A DNA stretch of 64,000 nt from Prostheceraeus crozeri. Lineage: Eukaryota; Platyhelminthes; Polycladida; Euryleptidae. Below the pieces are notes generated by a model. The model searched no databases. It was not told where the DNA came from and saw nothing but the letters and a program-made list of their open reading frames with translations. The stretch is from positions 372,001-436,000 of the forward strand of contig CAJQUW010015597.1 of NCBI GenBank assembly GCA_907163375.1, read 5' to 3'. Below are positions 23,801 to 34,994 of the stretch, piece by piece. How positions within the stretch are numbered: position 1 is the first letter of the stretch; each line of letters begins with the position of its first letter. Made by a program: the position numbers and the translations under genes.

Positions 23801-24445
23801 TCATTCTTTCACTTTTGTCCATTTAAGTTCGATAATAATCAGACATTGAAGCGACTAGCGCAATATCGTGACAACAAAAAGATGGTGCTATTTTCACAAA
23901 GCGATTGCGCGATATCAATTGTCGCAATTTATACTAATAGACTCAATAGTCTGAAATATTTCATAGAATTTGAAGAATCCATTTGAAAAATGCGTAGATA
24001 AATCTGTGGCGATGTCGAAACCGGCGATAGCAGTTGAGATCCTGTCTGACCGCAAGTAATGAAATATGCAAACGTCATTTGAAAACTGATAACGCTCACA
24101 GATGTAAAATTCTTCTGATTCATTGATAAAATGTAGAGGACTGTCATGCGGATAATCCGATCGTCTCGCTTGGCTGGTCTTTTCGTAAATATTCTCAGAG
24201 TTGTGGTACCATTGCTATCTAACTTCAACGTCGCAATAGTAAAAGATATATTCACTTTGTGATTAATTAGGTCATGGCCAACGGCGAAATCGACACTGGA
24301 TCGCAATTGCCTTCTTATGGCTGAACTTGATTTTCTTTTTAATGTTGATAATTGTGAATAATACAACCTTCAATTTTTTACTTACAGGACAACAGATTCT
24401 TTACTTTTAAATGGAAGTTTCCCCAATTATATATCATGCTATATC
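20893..24445. other. 3.5-kb stretch with no supported gene
   Basis: AT-rich DNA. The longest frame, 23929-24366 on the minus strand, is listed separately as doubtful. No RNA gene, conserved exon or repeat was found. Confidence 0.4.
23929..24366 (-). CDS. unrecognised 145-codon ORF, doubtful
   Basis: This is the longest open frame in the window outside a recognised mobile element. It begins MYYSQLSTLKRKSSSAIRRQ and contains RRQLRSSVDFAVGHDLINHK and TTTLRIFTKRPAKRDDRIIR. The N-terminal half is basic and protein-like; the C-terminal half is rich in Ser, Phe and Leu. I recognise no family, signal peptide or clear membrane segment. In sequence this AT-rich, one frame of this length in 64 kb is near what chance could give, so I keep confidence low. 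Confidence 0.15.
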   Translation of the reverse strand: MYYSQLSTLKRKSSSAIRRQLRSSVDFAVGHDLINHKVNISFTIATLKLDSNGTTTLRIFTKRPAKRDDRIIRMTVLYILSMNQKNFTSVSVISFQMTFAYFITCGQTGSQLLSPVSTSPQIYLRIFQMDSSNSMKYFRLLSLLV

Positions 24446-24721
24446 CAGGGCTCGTAAATTTTCGTCTTTTTTTAACACCTCGTCCGTCAGTCTGTATCCC
24501 AGTGCATTTAACACAAATCTTGTTACTTTTCCCAAATTTTCAAAAAAATTTCAATAAATCAAGGAATCATATTGTTCATCATGGCTAATATTCGGTTTAG
24601 AAGGTCATGAAGTCTCAGATTAAGCTTTATTGGCACCGTTGTTGAACAGTCATTCGCACTAATTTACTAGAAGACGGGTATGCGTCTTTTCCGTCTTTTT
24701 TATCAGCATTTCTTAGCCCTG
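24446..24721. mobile_element. short hAT-like MITE (tentative)
   Basis: The left end CAGGGCTCGTAAATTT and the reverse complement of the right end, CAGGGCTAAGAAATGC, form a short terminal inverted repeat that starts CAGGGCT, as in many hAT elements. The unit is 276 bp and non-coding, with a GTCTTTTTT motif near both ends. A clean 8-bp duplication directly at the ends is not seen. ATATCATG occurs just right of the element (24723-24730) and again 7 bp left of the left end (24431-24438), so the boundary may have been altered. Confidence 0.42.
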
Positions 24722-25486
24722 AATATCATGTACAAACACATTTCCATTTCAATCATCTTAGATTTCACCATGAATAGAGAGAATAGTCAAAATCCGATGA
24801 ATTCCCCCTTTATATGATGTTCTACACACTTGATGTTGATACTGAACCTTCTAAGGTAAATGATATTTAAATGGATGAGTGGAATTATCTTCATTTCCGA
24901 TATGGTGAGATATTTTTAGAAGAGTAAATAAGCAAAAACTGTTCGGCAGTTCAGTATTAATGCTACCATTCAATTCTTTGAACTTTCTTTCGTGATACCG
25001 ATGCTTGTACGATCAAAGATGTTGCTCGTGCCATCATGCGAACTTATTTGTATTCATATGATTGGGAGCGTCGAATTCTGCTTACTTAATTAGTTTTCTG
25101 GTGTACAAGATGTTCCTATGCATTGTGATGTTTACTACATATTTGAATGAAATTTTACGCCTGATATTTTACTTCGCATTTTGAACACTTGCTGCTACTA
25201 TTTTTAGCTATTTAATTAGTTTCAGTTATGGAGCATTAATCGTGGTCTGATTTAACCACAGGGATGTCATAATTGTTACATAAAACCGTTCTTCAAAGTG
25301 ATCCATGATTTAGTCGAAAAATGTAACGCAATTCAGCTAATAGTTGTTGGTGGGTTTGACACAAATGATACAAATTTAGTCCAAATAGCTGATAACACCC
25401 TATCTTCCCGACCGCTTTATTTTTGCCATGTGTATGTTAGTCAAAAATTCTAAGTGCAGGTATATTTTTCACTTGAAGCCTCACTC
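24722..25486. other. no supported gene
   Basis: AT-rich sequence between a small MITE and a LINE tail. No motif was recognised. Confidence 0.4.
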
Positions 25487-25562
25487 ACTCACTCCACGAT
25501 TTAGCGTCCATTTCCCCCCGTGTTTCGAGCGTCGGATGTCGGCAAGCGTCAATCCCGTCTGA
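25487..25562 (-). mobile_element. RTE-type LINE, extreme 3' tail
   Basis: On the minus strand the piece reads CRTAIRRD, RLPTSDARNTGGNGR, stop, followed by (GTGA)n at 25487-25498. It resembles the last residues of RTE-type LINE proteins (W-R-x2-I ... ARNTG) and carries the same kind of GTGA/GAGT tail as the copy ending at 52.1 kb. Only the final 76 bp remain. Confidence 0.5.
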
Positions 25563-25763
25563 TGGCGGTTCTACACGCGTTGCTGAATATTTCAATGATG
25601 TCACACAATCTTGTGAAAAGTTATATTGATGTATTTCTGGAATTTCATATTTATGAATGATTTGAATGAATAATATTAATTCTCACAGAATGACATGTGC
25701 ACTAATACATGGAAATTAATCATATTTTTAAAAAATAAATACATGTTTTTATCATCTTTACAG

Positions 25764-25863
25764 CACGGCAAAATACAGTCTTCTGTCCTTTCTGCCAAAA
25801 TTTTTCTTCGAACAATTCCGTCGATATGCCAATATATTTTTCCTCATCGTTGCCCTCCTCCAG
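25764..25863 (+). CDS. ATP8A: ATP8A-type P4-ATPase exon (N-tail end and TM1)
   Basis: This 100-bp internal exon is preceded by a pyrimidine-rich ...CTTTACAG acceptor and followed by a GTGAGTG donor. After one base that completes a split codon, it encodes [20 protein letters not shown] and [13 protein letters not shown]. That is the conserved N-terminal stretch of ATP8A1/ATP8A2-type flippases (human ATP8A1: STAKYNIITFLPRF...). These proteins are P-type ATPases that move phosphatidylserine and phosphatidylethanolamine to the cytoplasmic leaflet of Golgi, endosomal and plasma membranes, with a CDC50/TMEM30 partner. The segment contains the amphipathic lead-in and the first half of TM1, ending at the first Gln of the QQ pair. 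The ATP8B branch has a different sequence here, which argues for ATP8A. The previous exon, which should end with the first two bases of a Ser or Asn codon, was not found. Confidence 0.95.
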
Positions 25864-26342
25864 GTGAGTGTAATTTTGCGAATGACCTTGGTTTGAGTTT
25901 TGGTCGGAGTGTCGTCTTGATTGGAACTTCCTTGGCAATTATCCTTTCAGACTGTCGATGTTGCTAAATTCGAGGTTTTGCAAGTGAAAAATCTAATGAG
26001 CTTCGCGCTTCAAATTGTTGAAGTTAGACGGTTGACTGATATTCCAACAGTGAATGCTTTCTTCCATTTCGTGATGTCTGACTTCGAATCAAACTCCGGA
26101 AATGCAATGATCGTAGGAGTGAAGTCAATTTTGGAACGATGTCACTGAATTAATGACTATGTTTATGGCGCCGCCTTTGTAGCAATAGATCATTTCTGTA
26201 ACCGAAAATATGATTGCGGCATATGGTTGTTATTCACATGTTGGTCAATAGACAAACCGCTTGAATTTATTGTGTAACGGAGACGTAAAGCACTGGAATT
26301 TATATTGAAATTTTAGGAATGAAATTTTGAACTTGGAAATAA

Positions 26343-26681
26343 TTGAAAAAATTGGCCTTCAGAAGAGAACTAACTTGGCTTGATTTAAGATTTATAGAAC
26401 GAATGAAATACTCTCCCGCATACCCTGAGGGGCTTGACATAGACAAGTACTTTTCAACCATATTGAAGTTCATTCAAGCAATAATTAATCATCATGCTCA
26501 TCCACACCGAAGAATTTTGAATAACAAAAAAATGTCAGATTGGTGTGGCTTCTTTACTTTTCTTAACCAAGTTCAAGCTGAAGATATGATTATCAATGAA
26601 GACGCCCAAAAGCCGGTGCAAGAACGTACAGAACAGCTTCAAATAGCGACGTTGGCCTATATTTCTCAGCTTTTCAAATGA
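26343..26681 (+). CDS. unrecognised 112-codon ORF, doubtful
   Basis: The frame begins MKKLAFRRELTWLDLRFIER and continues with KYSPAYPEGLDIDKYFSTIL and INHHAHPHRRILNNKKMSDW, ending in LAYISQLFK before the stop. The composition (charged residues mixed with aromatic ones, few repeats) is more protein-like than other chance frames nearby, but I know no family that matches. It lies 480 bp inside the large flippase intron on the same strand. It could be a transposon fragment, a retained small gene or chance. Confidence 0.22.
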   Translation: MKKLAFRRELTWLDLRFIERMKYSPAYPEGLDIDKYFSTILKFIQAIINHHAHPHRRILNNKKMSDWCGFFTFLNQVQAEDMIINEDAQKPVQERTEQLQIATLAYISQLFK

Positions 26682-26946
26682 AGCCTCACTGACAGCCCTG
26701 GTTTACACCAAAAAGTGCCGCTGCAAGCTGCTAGTGTGACCATTAAAATGTGAATTGCTCAAGATAACACGTAGATTTTTCTTGGAAAATATAGATCAAT
26801 TCAAAATGATGATGAGAATGGATGTATGAGAATCTACTACTACCGAAGAGCTTGGCTCTTCTTATTTCAGGAGGATTTTCAACGGTGTCTTGCCATGCGA
26901 CTTACTGAACGTCTTTTTTAAATGCATTGATCACCGACTATATACC

Positions 26947-27873
26947 TTAACTCTCGCCTCACTAGGGTGCTTTTCCTAACGCGTCCCACTGGGAGGGGGA
27001 GAATTTCCCCCCTTGCTGATCTCCCAAACTATTGCACTTATTTTGCCAAACCACGTATCAATCGAATAGGCATTGAAAGGGGGTTCAGAAAAACAGCATT
27101 AGTTTTATTTCTAAGGTCATTATCTAGGATGAGGTGAAGGGCAAAAGTCAAAAACCGCCAATTTTTAAACAAGTTTCCATTATATCACTGTTTGAAATGG
27201 AAAGTGACAACAAAAACTAATAAACCATACACTAATCGAATGGTCTGTTTGAAGTGGTTAGTAAAACGATGATTATTAATCGCTCTGAGATTACATCATT
27301 GTATTAGATGAGGTCAAAGGTCAAATGATTCAAACTTTTAACTCAGCTCAAATATCACTGAAATCGCACATTTTAGTATTTAGTTTCTGCAGGTGAAGAA
27401 ATAGCCCAATTCAGTGACTTATTGAGACACCGAGGATAAAAGCAATATGATTCTGAAAAATTTCACTAACTGCTGATCAGATGGGAAAATAAAAACTACA
27501 AAAATAGTAAAAAAATCATGTTTAAATTTGAATTTCAAATTCAGAAGCAAGCAATCTCAACTTCTAAGATTTTGCATTTGTGAATATTACTAGGAAGAAT
27601 CCTTTATGTAATCTCAACCTATTTCATGAAGAATTGATGCCGCAATATACATTAGAAGTGAATATATACCGAAATCAGCCAAAATATTCCAAGCATTCAA
27701 ATTTTAAAATAACTCTTACTCCAAAAATATTATGCCAAATTCATTATCCTTCTGTCAAAAGTTGCATTATGCTTAGAAAGTAGGCTACTAGAAATTTCGT
27801 GGCCATTACTTGTTTGGTTCAAAAGATATTCAAGAGATTTGTCAGGGGAGGGGCCCAGTGGTGCGAGGGTTAA
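26947..27873. mobile_element. piggyBac-like MITE in a TTAA site
   Basis: The unit is bounded by TTAA on both sides (26947-26950 and 27870-27873). The left terminus is CTCTCGCCTCACTAGGGTGC. The right terminus, read inward on the minus strand, is CCCTCGCACCACTGGGCCCC. They form an imperfect inverted repeat of about 19 bp directly next to TTAA. TTAA duplication with C-rich termini is the hallmark of piggyBac. The 919-bp interior has no transposase frame, so it is a non-autonomous copy. A subterminal hairpin-like GGGAGGGGGAGAATTTCCCC lies near the left end. Confidence 0.78.
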
Positions 27874-29713
27874 GTGGATATAATCCTGTTCGTCTGTTGT
27901 GTTATCACCACTGATCATGAATGCCACGATGTTCGAGGCCGATATCACAGTAAATTGTCAATCAAAATAGTTTCCGATTTCTACCATGAAAGAATGCTTT
28001 TCTCTTCAACCGCTTTGCACTTTCAAGATAATTTTATCAGTATCTGGAATTGCAGGCGCCTATTTAAATTCTTTCATGTAAAAGTGTCAGAGAAGAGAAT
28101 ATATAAAACCTATTGCTATTAACTTGTAATAGCAATGGATTTAGACTAGATAAAGAACTAGCCAAATGGGCTGTCCCAAGATCTATGGTGGTTTTTTGAG
28201 ATAATTTTCCAGTGAACTTAGCCGCTCTGAAACCATACTTATCTGCTAAATTTGACAGCTTTCATTTGCCCTCGCAGTGCATTGCAGTTAATTCATTCAG
28301 ACTAAAACCTATTGTAGTAAATTTTGATCCGAAAGATTAAGAAGCAGATGTTTCATTGCCTTTGTGTTTCTTATCGCAGAATACATTCATAGGCAATAGA
28401 CGTGATTGCCATTTGATTTTGAGATTTCCCACTTATGCTGATCGCAGGAGAATGTTGTCATTACTGTCAATCTGCATGATGAGTGCAGAAGACAAAAGCG
28501 GTATTCATTATTTCATTGGAAATGTACTTGTTTATCCATTTACCTTTGAAACTGAATCCAAGGATATCAAACGTTGTCCAATTAATTCAATAGATCATTG
28601 TGATATAGGAGTGTTAGCAAAGCTTTTTATTTCAACATGATTACAGAATAAAAGGCCGCTGTAAATATCGAAGGCAGCGGAAACGGTCACTCAATCTCTT
28701 GTAGCACCTTCGTCTTATTTTTTACGAATCCACAGAAATGTATATGAAAATCCGTTGCTATTGAATTTTTACACGGGCTCGCCCACAAAGCACTTAATAC
28801 GCATGTGATCATCATCCATTTCAAATTAGCATTGCGATTTTGCCTTGACACTGCATCTGCTAAATTATACGTGATAAGTAAGTTTCGTGGATGTCTGATC
28901 AAAATTTACTGATAGCCGCAAAAATGCCTCAAAATGGCTTCCGATGATCGACAAGTTAAAATTACTCATTGTTATCTATTATCAACTATCCTAGATGTAC
29001 GCATCATAAGATCGTCATGCTGTAGTAGATCTACAGGTCAACCGCTAGCCATGGAGGGTTTGGATGTGGGACACGAATTGAAAATATCATCGTCATGTAT
29101 GGTGCTTATTCAATATGAACTCAATGCATGTACAGTATCTACTGAGCAGTCTGTGTGTGTAGCAGGAGATGAACTTCCTGAATTTGGAGTGTTATGAAAT
29201 TCAAGAGTGAATTGAATAAGATACTGATGGTGCACACAGACAGACGCACTGAAGATATAAAATTTATAAAAGCTGAGTCTCCTTGACCTTGAATTGGAGG
29301 AAGGGCCTTGAATATTGGTATTAAACTTTGAAAAATGAACAAAGTTATTTTTCGATGCGTCACATATTCATGATAATTCATGTAACTAGAGGTGGTACGC
29401 CGTGACATTCGGGCGCTGTCTCAAAAATGTGACAATGCAATTGCATATAATGCAGTGCAATCATGGTTGCATTATGAAGCCAGTGTTAGAATCATTGTTT
29501 TTTTGTTGAATGTATCAATGCTAGAACATTTTTTGTTTTCATAATTAAAGAATTAAGGACTTCTTAAAGTCAATAGGAACAGAATCATATATGCATGTAG
29601 AGTGCTAGTGCTGCCTAATTAATAATTACATTTGAATATTCATGACATAAAAGTTCATCCCCTACGAAAATAATTGGGTTTGCAGCATACTATGTGTGAA
29701 GATGTGGCTAAAT
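27874..29713. other. intronic stretch with no supported gene
   Basis: AT-rich. ORFs at 28356-28640 and 28934-29197 are under 100 codons and have no recognisable motif. Confidence 0.4.
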
Positions 29714-29849
29714 CATACGCATGAATAATTCACACCTTTCATACGCATGTTGCACACCTATGAGAGGCATGAATTATTCATGCGCATGAAGTTTCCATAA
29801 ATCATGCGTATGTAACATAGGTATGAAAGTTCTGTAAATAATGCGTATG
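29714..29849. repeat. cluster of ATRCGYATG palindromic motifs and a 19-bp inverted repeat
   Basis: Five near-palindromic 9-10-mers occur within 136 bp: CATACGCATG at 29714 and 29740, CATGCGCATG at 29779, CATGCGTATG at 29803 and ATGCGTATG at 29841. The first and third are part of a 19-bp inverted repeat with one mismatch, 29714-29732 against 29770-29788 (CATACGCATGAATAATTCA). The cluster lies 31 bp left of a hAT-like element. Confidence 0.8.
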
Positions 29850-29879
29850 AAAACTAAGCAAGCATGCCTATGCCACATA

Positions 29880-31229
29880 CAGGATGGCAGCCGAGCCCGG
29901 GAATCCCGGACTGCCCAGGAAGTTTGTTGCGGCCCGGGAATCGCCCTTAAATTTTAGCGAAATAGTCAATTAACCTGGGAATGCCATTTTGTGATTTTTG
30001 TAACTAAGTTTAATGATCACAATTTCTTGATTTCAACTGCTATTAATATAACTGGCATTAAGCCCACTTTTTCTGTTAACTTTCTTTGAATCATGGTTGA
30101 AATAACCAAGTAAATACATGTATGTCTGCGCAACATCTGGATGAAATATTCATGGCTTCATAAATTTGTATCGTTTCCATATGACCGTCAATCACATCTG
30201 TGAGGCAATGGTATTGGGTCGTTTAACGCGTCGCTTATAGTGAAAGCGCTATTAATAAATGTTTGCAAATAAGTAGCTGTACATCTTATAAAAACAAATT
30301 CTGTCTATTCACATTTAAGTCGTGCACATAATTTGGTTGACTCTATAATTCGTGGACACAAGTATAAACTCGCAATCTATCGACAGGGGTCTGCAAAAAT
30401 CCCTTTTCGTTTTTCTCAACGTGTCTGCATGAAAATTCGAAGCAGACTTCTATGAATAACTGAATGGTTTAACGTCACTTCTCACCCATACTGAGGGCTG
30501 GGACGGTGGTGACATAGTCAGACTTTAATTTGGAGCGATGTGATCTTTTAGTCCGGATGCCCTTCCTGACGACTTCCAATAACACTTTCGGGGCTCGATC
30601 TCTGGACCAGAAGATCGTTAAGCCAAACATTTAACCACTGCCACGAGACTACTCGTATGCAACCTCTAATGACACGGAATTAAAATTGCGAGGGATATCA
30701 TGGCTATCATGGTGCATAGATCTTTAAAATATCGCTATCCAAAATGCAATTTGTTGCTTCATCTTAGCATATTTGAAAATTGAAGTCTGAAATCGACTAA
30801 TTACAACGCTCTAGAATTATGAAATTAGAATTGTGATTCAGTTGATAAAATAAAGTATTTTTTGATCGTTGGAAAGTTCAGGACATTAACTTTCTGTCGA
30901 CATACAATCTCATTTAGGTGCCACATGTAGTTCACTGGCTACAGGCCATTGAGGAAAGGTATAATATGGTATACCTTTATATATTCCTTCGGAACATCAC
31001 TTACAGAATTCAAAACTTTTGACAACTGAATTCGATGTAGTCAAATATCGGTCATAATCCAACACATCAAAATTTGGTGGCAAAGCTCAAACCGGAAGAT
31101 CTCAAATTTGATGATAAAAGTAGTTGAAAGAAGTGCCCGGATATTTTTTTGAACAGTGTGATTGGAATAGCATATCTGTTCGATGAAATAGCCCGGGAAT
31201 TTGGAGATTGTAATCTGGCCGCCACCCTG
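29880..31229. mobile_element. non-autonomous hAT-like element (1.35 kb), carrying a SINE
   Basis: The left end CAGGATGGCAGCC and the right end read inward, CAGGGTGGCGGCC, form a 13-bp terminal inverted repeat with two mismatches. They resemble the end of the full hAT element at 47289 (CAGGGTGGCCAACT). CCCGGGAAT occurs twice near the left end (about 29896 and 29934) and once near the right end (about 31190), as expected for subterminal transposase-binding repeats. There is no transposase frame. A family A SINE sits inside on the minus strand (30462-30652). An exact 8-bp duplication is not apparent; the flanks share only ACATA with an offset. Confidence 0.6.
30462..30652 (-). mobile_element. 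tRNA-derived SINE (family A), copy 2
   Basis: Read on the minus strand it starts GTAGTCTCGTGGCAGTGGTT, continues with a B-box-like GGGCTCGA region read inversely, GGAAGGGCATCCGGAC, GTCTGACTATGTCACC and CCGTCCCAGCCC, and ends GTGACGTTAAACCATT. The same landmarks in the same order occur in the copies at 7.8 and 43.0 kb. It is full length and inserted in the hAT-like element 29880-31229. Confidence 0.8.
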
Positions 31230-32942
31230 GACATAGTATGTTATTCATAGTATTCAAGTATTCAGATATGATATTATCGCCTGTAAAATTCTCTGCGCAC
31301 AAGTATAATTAATTAATTATGTACAGACGAATATTATTGGAGTGTTCAAATGACCTTCACCACTTTTATTTAATGAAATATAAAGTAAAGAATGTAAAGG
31401 TATGTTCATACTTATGTACATAAGTATGTGTTGTTTTTCGTATTTTAACTGCTCGGTAGGCTTCGGTAATTCCGTTGAATATTGTCAGAGAACCCAATAT
31501 TTTTAAGAAGTTTTATTTGGATTACGATAAGTTTTCGAACAATAGACTGGAAAAATTTGGAAAATTGAAGAAACTCTACCTTGAAAGGTCTTGTTGATGT
31601 TTGACGATATTTTGCCATCAAAAACATTTAATTTCATGGTTAATTTGGCGCGGATATCCTGAAAGGAAGTTTTCCTTTGGGTAATCGGAACGTGTCACAG
31701 CTCAACTGTGTCTTCAGCCGACAATCAATTTGTGACATTTTTTAAAAGACATCCGCACAAAGATAGCAAATAGTCAATCGTAAGATGAGGATGAATATTT
31801 CTGTCACAATCTTGCAATTAAAGGGAAACTTGAGTTCATCAAATTTGATAGAGGTGAATATTCTAATAGTATTTGATACATTCTGCCATGTTAATCCAAA
31901 TGAGATTCATTCCAAAGATATTGTGACAATTTTTCTTGTAGTTCACAATGAGATGTCGAATATTTGCCGTTTATTTTTTCTTATAACGAAAGCACCATGT
32001 ACTCCAATTGATTAATTCGAAATCGCTTTGTTGAATGTCTGCTAAAGACTCTGAGCGTAATACTCCATTTTTTCCGAACATTCTGAATGCACTTGTCATC
32101 AAGATTTGGTAAATTTACAATTTACAATCACAATTTAGTAAAAAACTTAGTAAAATGCCTCTACGTTGATATCTCTTGATTATTAATGAACCTGCGATCA
32201 AAATACTTCACTTCAACATAATTGAGTAAACTAGTAAGATATGAAAACAAAGGGAAAATAAAAAACAGGAACTTCTATAATTATCATGTTCAGTGTTGTT
32301 GAATTCGATGAACGAAGTTGTTATGAGTTCGGGGAAATGAGTGATTTAACACGGGATGAAAGTGTACACGAATTTCCACTAAGATCAGTGGTGTTCGAAA
32401 TGAAATGGAAAAAGGAAATGAAGATTCTCTTACAGAACCAAAACCGGATTCATAGCCTTTCAATTCGGTGAGAATCGAAGAGTAAGGTGAAGATGGGCAG
32501 ATGCGTAAGGGATGCGGTGAGCTTCTGAACCACCAGTATGTTCGAACCGTTGTTTGCTGTTCCTTTGTGAAGCTCCCACACGCCAATATCAAGTGCATGC
32601 AAAACAGGATAGTGAACACACATTCGTGGGTGGCTACTAGAAGAATAAAAGACAAAAGGAGATGAACGAGCACCTTCGGGATATAAAGTTGCCACCATTA
32701 TGGACAAATTTCTTAAGTTCAAAGAACTTTGTTTCTCTTCTCTCATTGATCTGTGACATTTTTAGCGACAATGTCTTTCGAAAGAGGCTTCATGATGAAA
32801 GTGGCTGAGCGGAATGAGTCTGTGTATTTATTTTCTAATATTTGACTATATAAATGGTTGCCAAGACACACTGGCTAACACATGGACATGTGAGTCTTGT
32901 AGACGAGCCTTCCGATAAATGATAGAGGAAGTAGGCTACATG
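31230..32942. other. intronic stretch with no supported gene
   Basis: The minus-strand frames between 32290 and 32746 overlap in two phases and give Ser/Leu-rich translations without a known motif. No RNA gene or transposon end was seen. Confidence 0.4.
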
Positions 32943-33025
32943 TAGAAGGGCACCTGGACTGAATGAAATCACTTCAGAAAAATCAGACTTTCATCTCCGT
33001 CCAAGACCCCAATGAGGGGAAGTTT
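32943..33025 (+). mobile_element. tRNA-derived SINE (family A), 3' fragment, copy 3
   Basis: AGAAGGGCACCTGGACTGAA, CTTCAGAAAAATCAGACTTT and CCGTCCAAGACCCCAATGAG follow the body of the family A SINE (AAGGGCATCCGGACT, CTTCAGAAAAGTCTGACT, CCGTCCAAGCCCCAAG in the copy at 43.0 kb). The tRNA-like head is missing or too decayed to read. Confidence 0.65.
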
Positions 33026-34994
33026 GCTCATTCATATTCCAACATTCTATAGATTCGAGGCGACTATTAGGCTTAATTTCGTCCTGTACTACATACAGTG
33101 TTGTACCGAATATAGATTGCAATGACATCGTAATTCAGACAATTTCCGAAGACAGTATTCATTTTCATTGTTGGCTTTGACGAACGCCACCATCAGCTTA
33201 ATTGTCATGTTGCGTGTACTAGGGTGATATAGTGTACGAACATAATGCTTGTCCATCACCACTTAACAGAAGTCAATGCACGGAACTTGAACGAATGTAG
33301 TTGTTAAAATTCTCAGGCTGAAATAAGTTCTACTCATAATCTTTTAATATAGGTTTTCATCAGCAAATTCGTGTTTATTGTCTTCGGAGCAATAGTTCAC
33401 ACATATAGCTAAGCTTTTAAGTCACTTTTTGCTTTGTGCACATAAGGTTTAAAAGCAGCTCATACTTTCAGACTTTTGGAACGTAGTGCGCAGTGACGAA
33501 TCTACGACATCGAAATGGAGACTGATTTTCTGATTTTTCGAACAATAGCTGCCATAGATTCGGCTTTTCATGTTTCATGGTGGTTTACCATCATATTAGT
33601 ACGTACCTGCATGTACAGTGCATTTTTTATAAATACAATTGAATATTTTGAGTTGCATCCTCAGTTGAAAAATGGGAACAGACCTGAATAGCTGTCATCT
33701 CATGCAATATCAGGAATCATCAGCAGGCCTAGTTTACATCTCTCAACATCGACATAACTCCCTATTTGAAATTGCAGTCGTACCCGGGCAACTTTGAGAT
33801 GCGCAGTTAGCATATTAAGTGAAATTTGACTTGTATTCAAATGCTATCTTCCTTCGAAGTGCATGTATATAATTTATTGGTAACACACTTCTGTGTACGA
33901 GATTTTTGAAAGCACGACTGGTCTTCCTTGCGAGAATATAGTTAACAGTCTTGCTTGTATGTAAGAAGACGCTCTGTATGCAGATTCGTGTACAACATTT
34001 ATTGCCCACTTTGTCATTTTCATGGCTTACAGATTTGTTTCTAGCTGAATGGATGGCTAGATTTTTTTTATATATTTTTTACTCATCTTTCTAACTGATG
34101 AATGGCCATTATAATTGATCGATGGCTTCACCGGTCATTTGAAGAAATAGCAACCCTTTTTTCGAAAAGGGCGGACACACTGCTTCCTTTTAATCCGTTA
34201 GTGGTTGTACATGTTGCTTTTAAACGAATCAAAGTCAAGTCACGATCTACAGAGCCACCCTATGCAATGAGTAGACTCTTAGTTCATTTATGTCATTATT
34301 CCATGATTTCTGTCTGTACTTCATGGTCAGTCGTCATTTGTCACTATCATTCTCCAATTGTCCTTTTAACTCTCTTTTGAAGGTTGACTCCTTTCAATTT
34401 TTTTACTGGTAACTTCAAGCTGTCACAGTCTATTTTTAGACGACTGTATTGCTATGAAATCTTCCTCATTGTTTTTATATCAGCTCAGAATCCAGAATAC
34501 AAAGTGAAATGAGAACATCCAAGTAAATATCCGCCGTGGAGGAGAACACGCCCTGACTCAGGAGGCAGGCAGTCTACCGAAGCTTAATTTTTTAACTGAT
34601 ATGAACAGATGGTGGCGTTCAGCGTTATAATCTTAGTGCAGATTTTGTCTTGATGTATTAGTATTACGGACAAACATTGCGCTGATTTTTGTGAGTCGGT
34701 AAGGAGACCAGGTCCGTGCTCAGAGTTGAAACGAAAATAGTCAGCCAGTTTTAATCGGATATTTTTAGAAAGAGAGATGAGTTTTGAGAAGAAAGTTAAA
34801 AGTGCTTCAATTTTCATTTACTGTTTAATTCATGTGTATGTGGGTTTACTCATAATTGCACTGGTTTCCGGCACTGAGTGAGTGGATTGCTCTGCTCTAA
34901 TGATTGAACGTTTTTAGCAATAGACTTGCTATTACTCGCATCATTTTGTAACTCAATGCGAAAATATTCTTGATCAACTATTTATGATAAGTAT
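33026..34994. other. intronic stretch with no supported gene
   Basis: AT-rich. I see no motif-bearing ORF, exon or repeat. Confidence 0.4.

Noticed and set aside
1-25763. An upstream flippase exon coding for the N-tail (INxPQ...FCxNxIS type)
   Set aside because: I looked for this motif before a phase-2 donor and found no convincing match; it probably lies outside the window.
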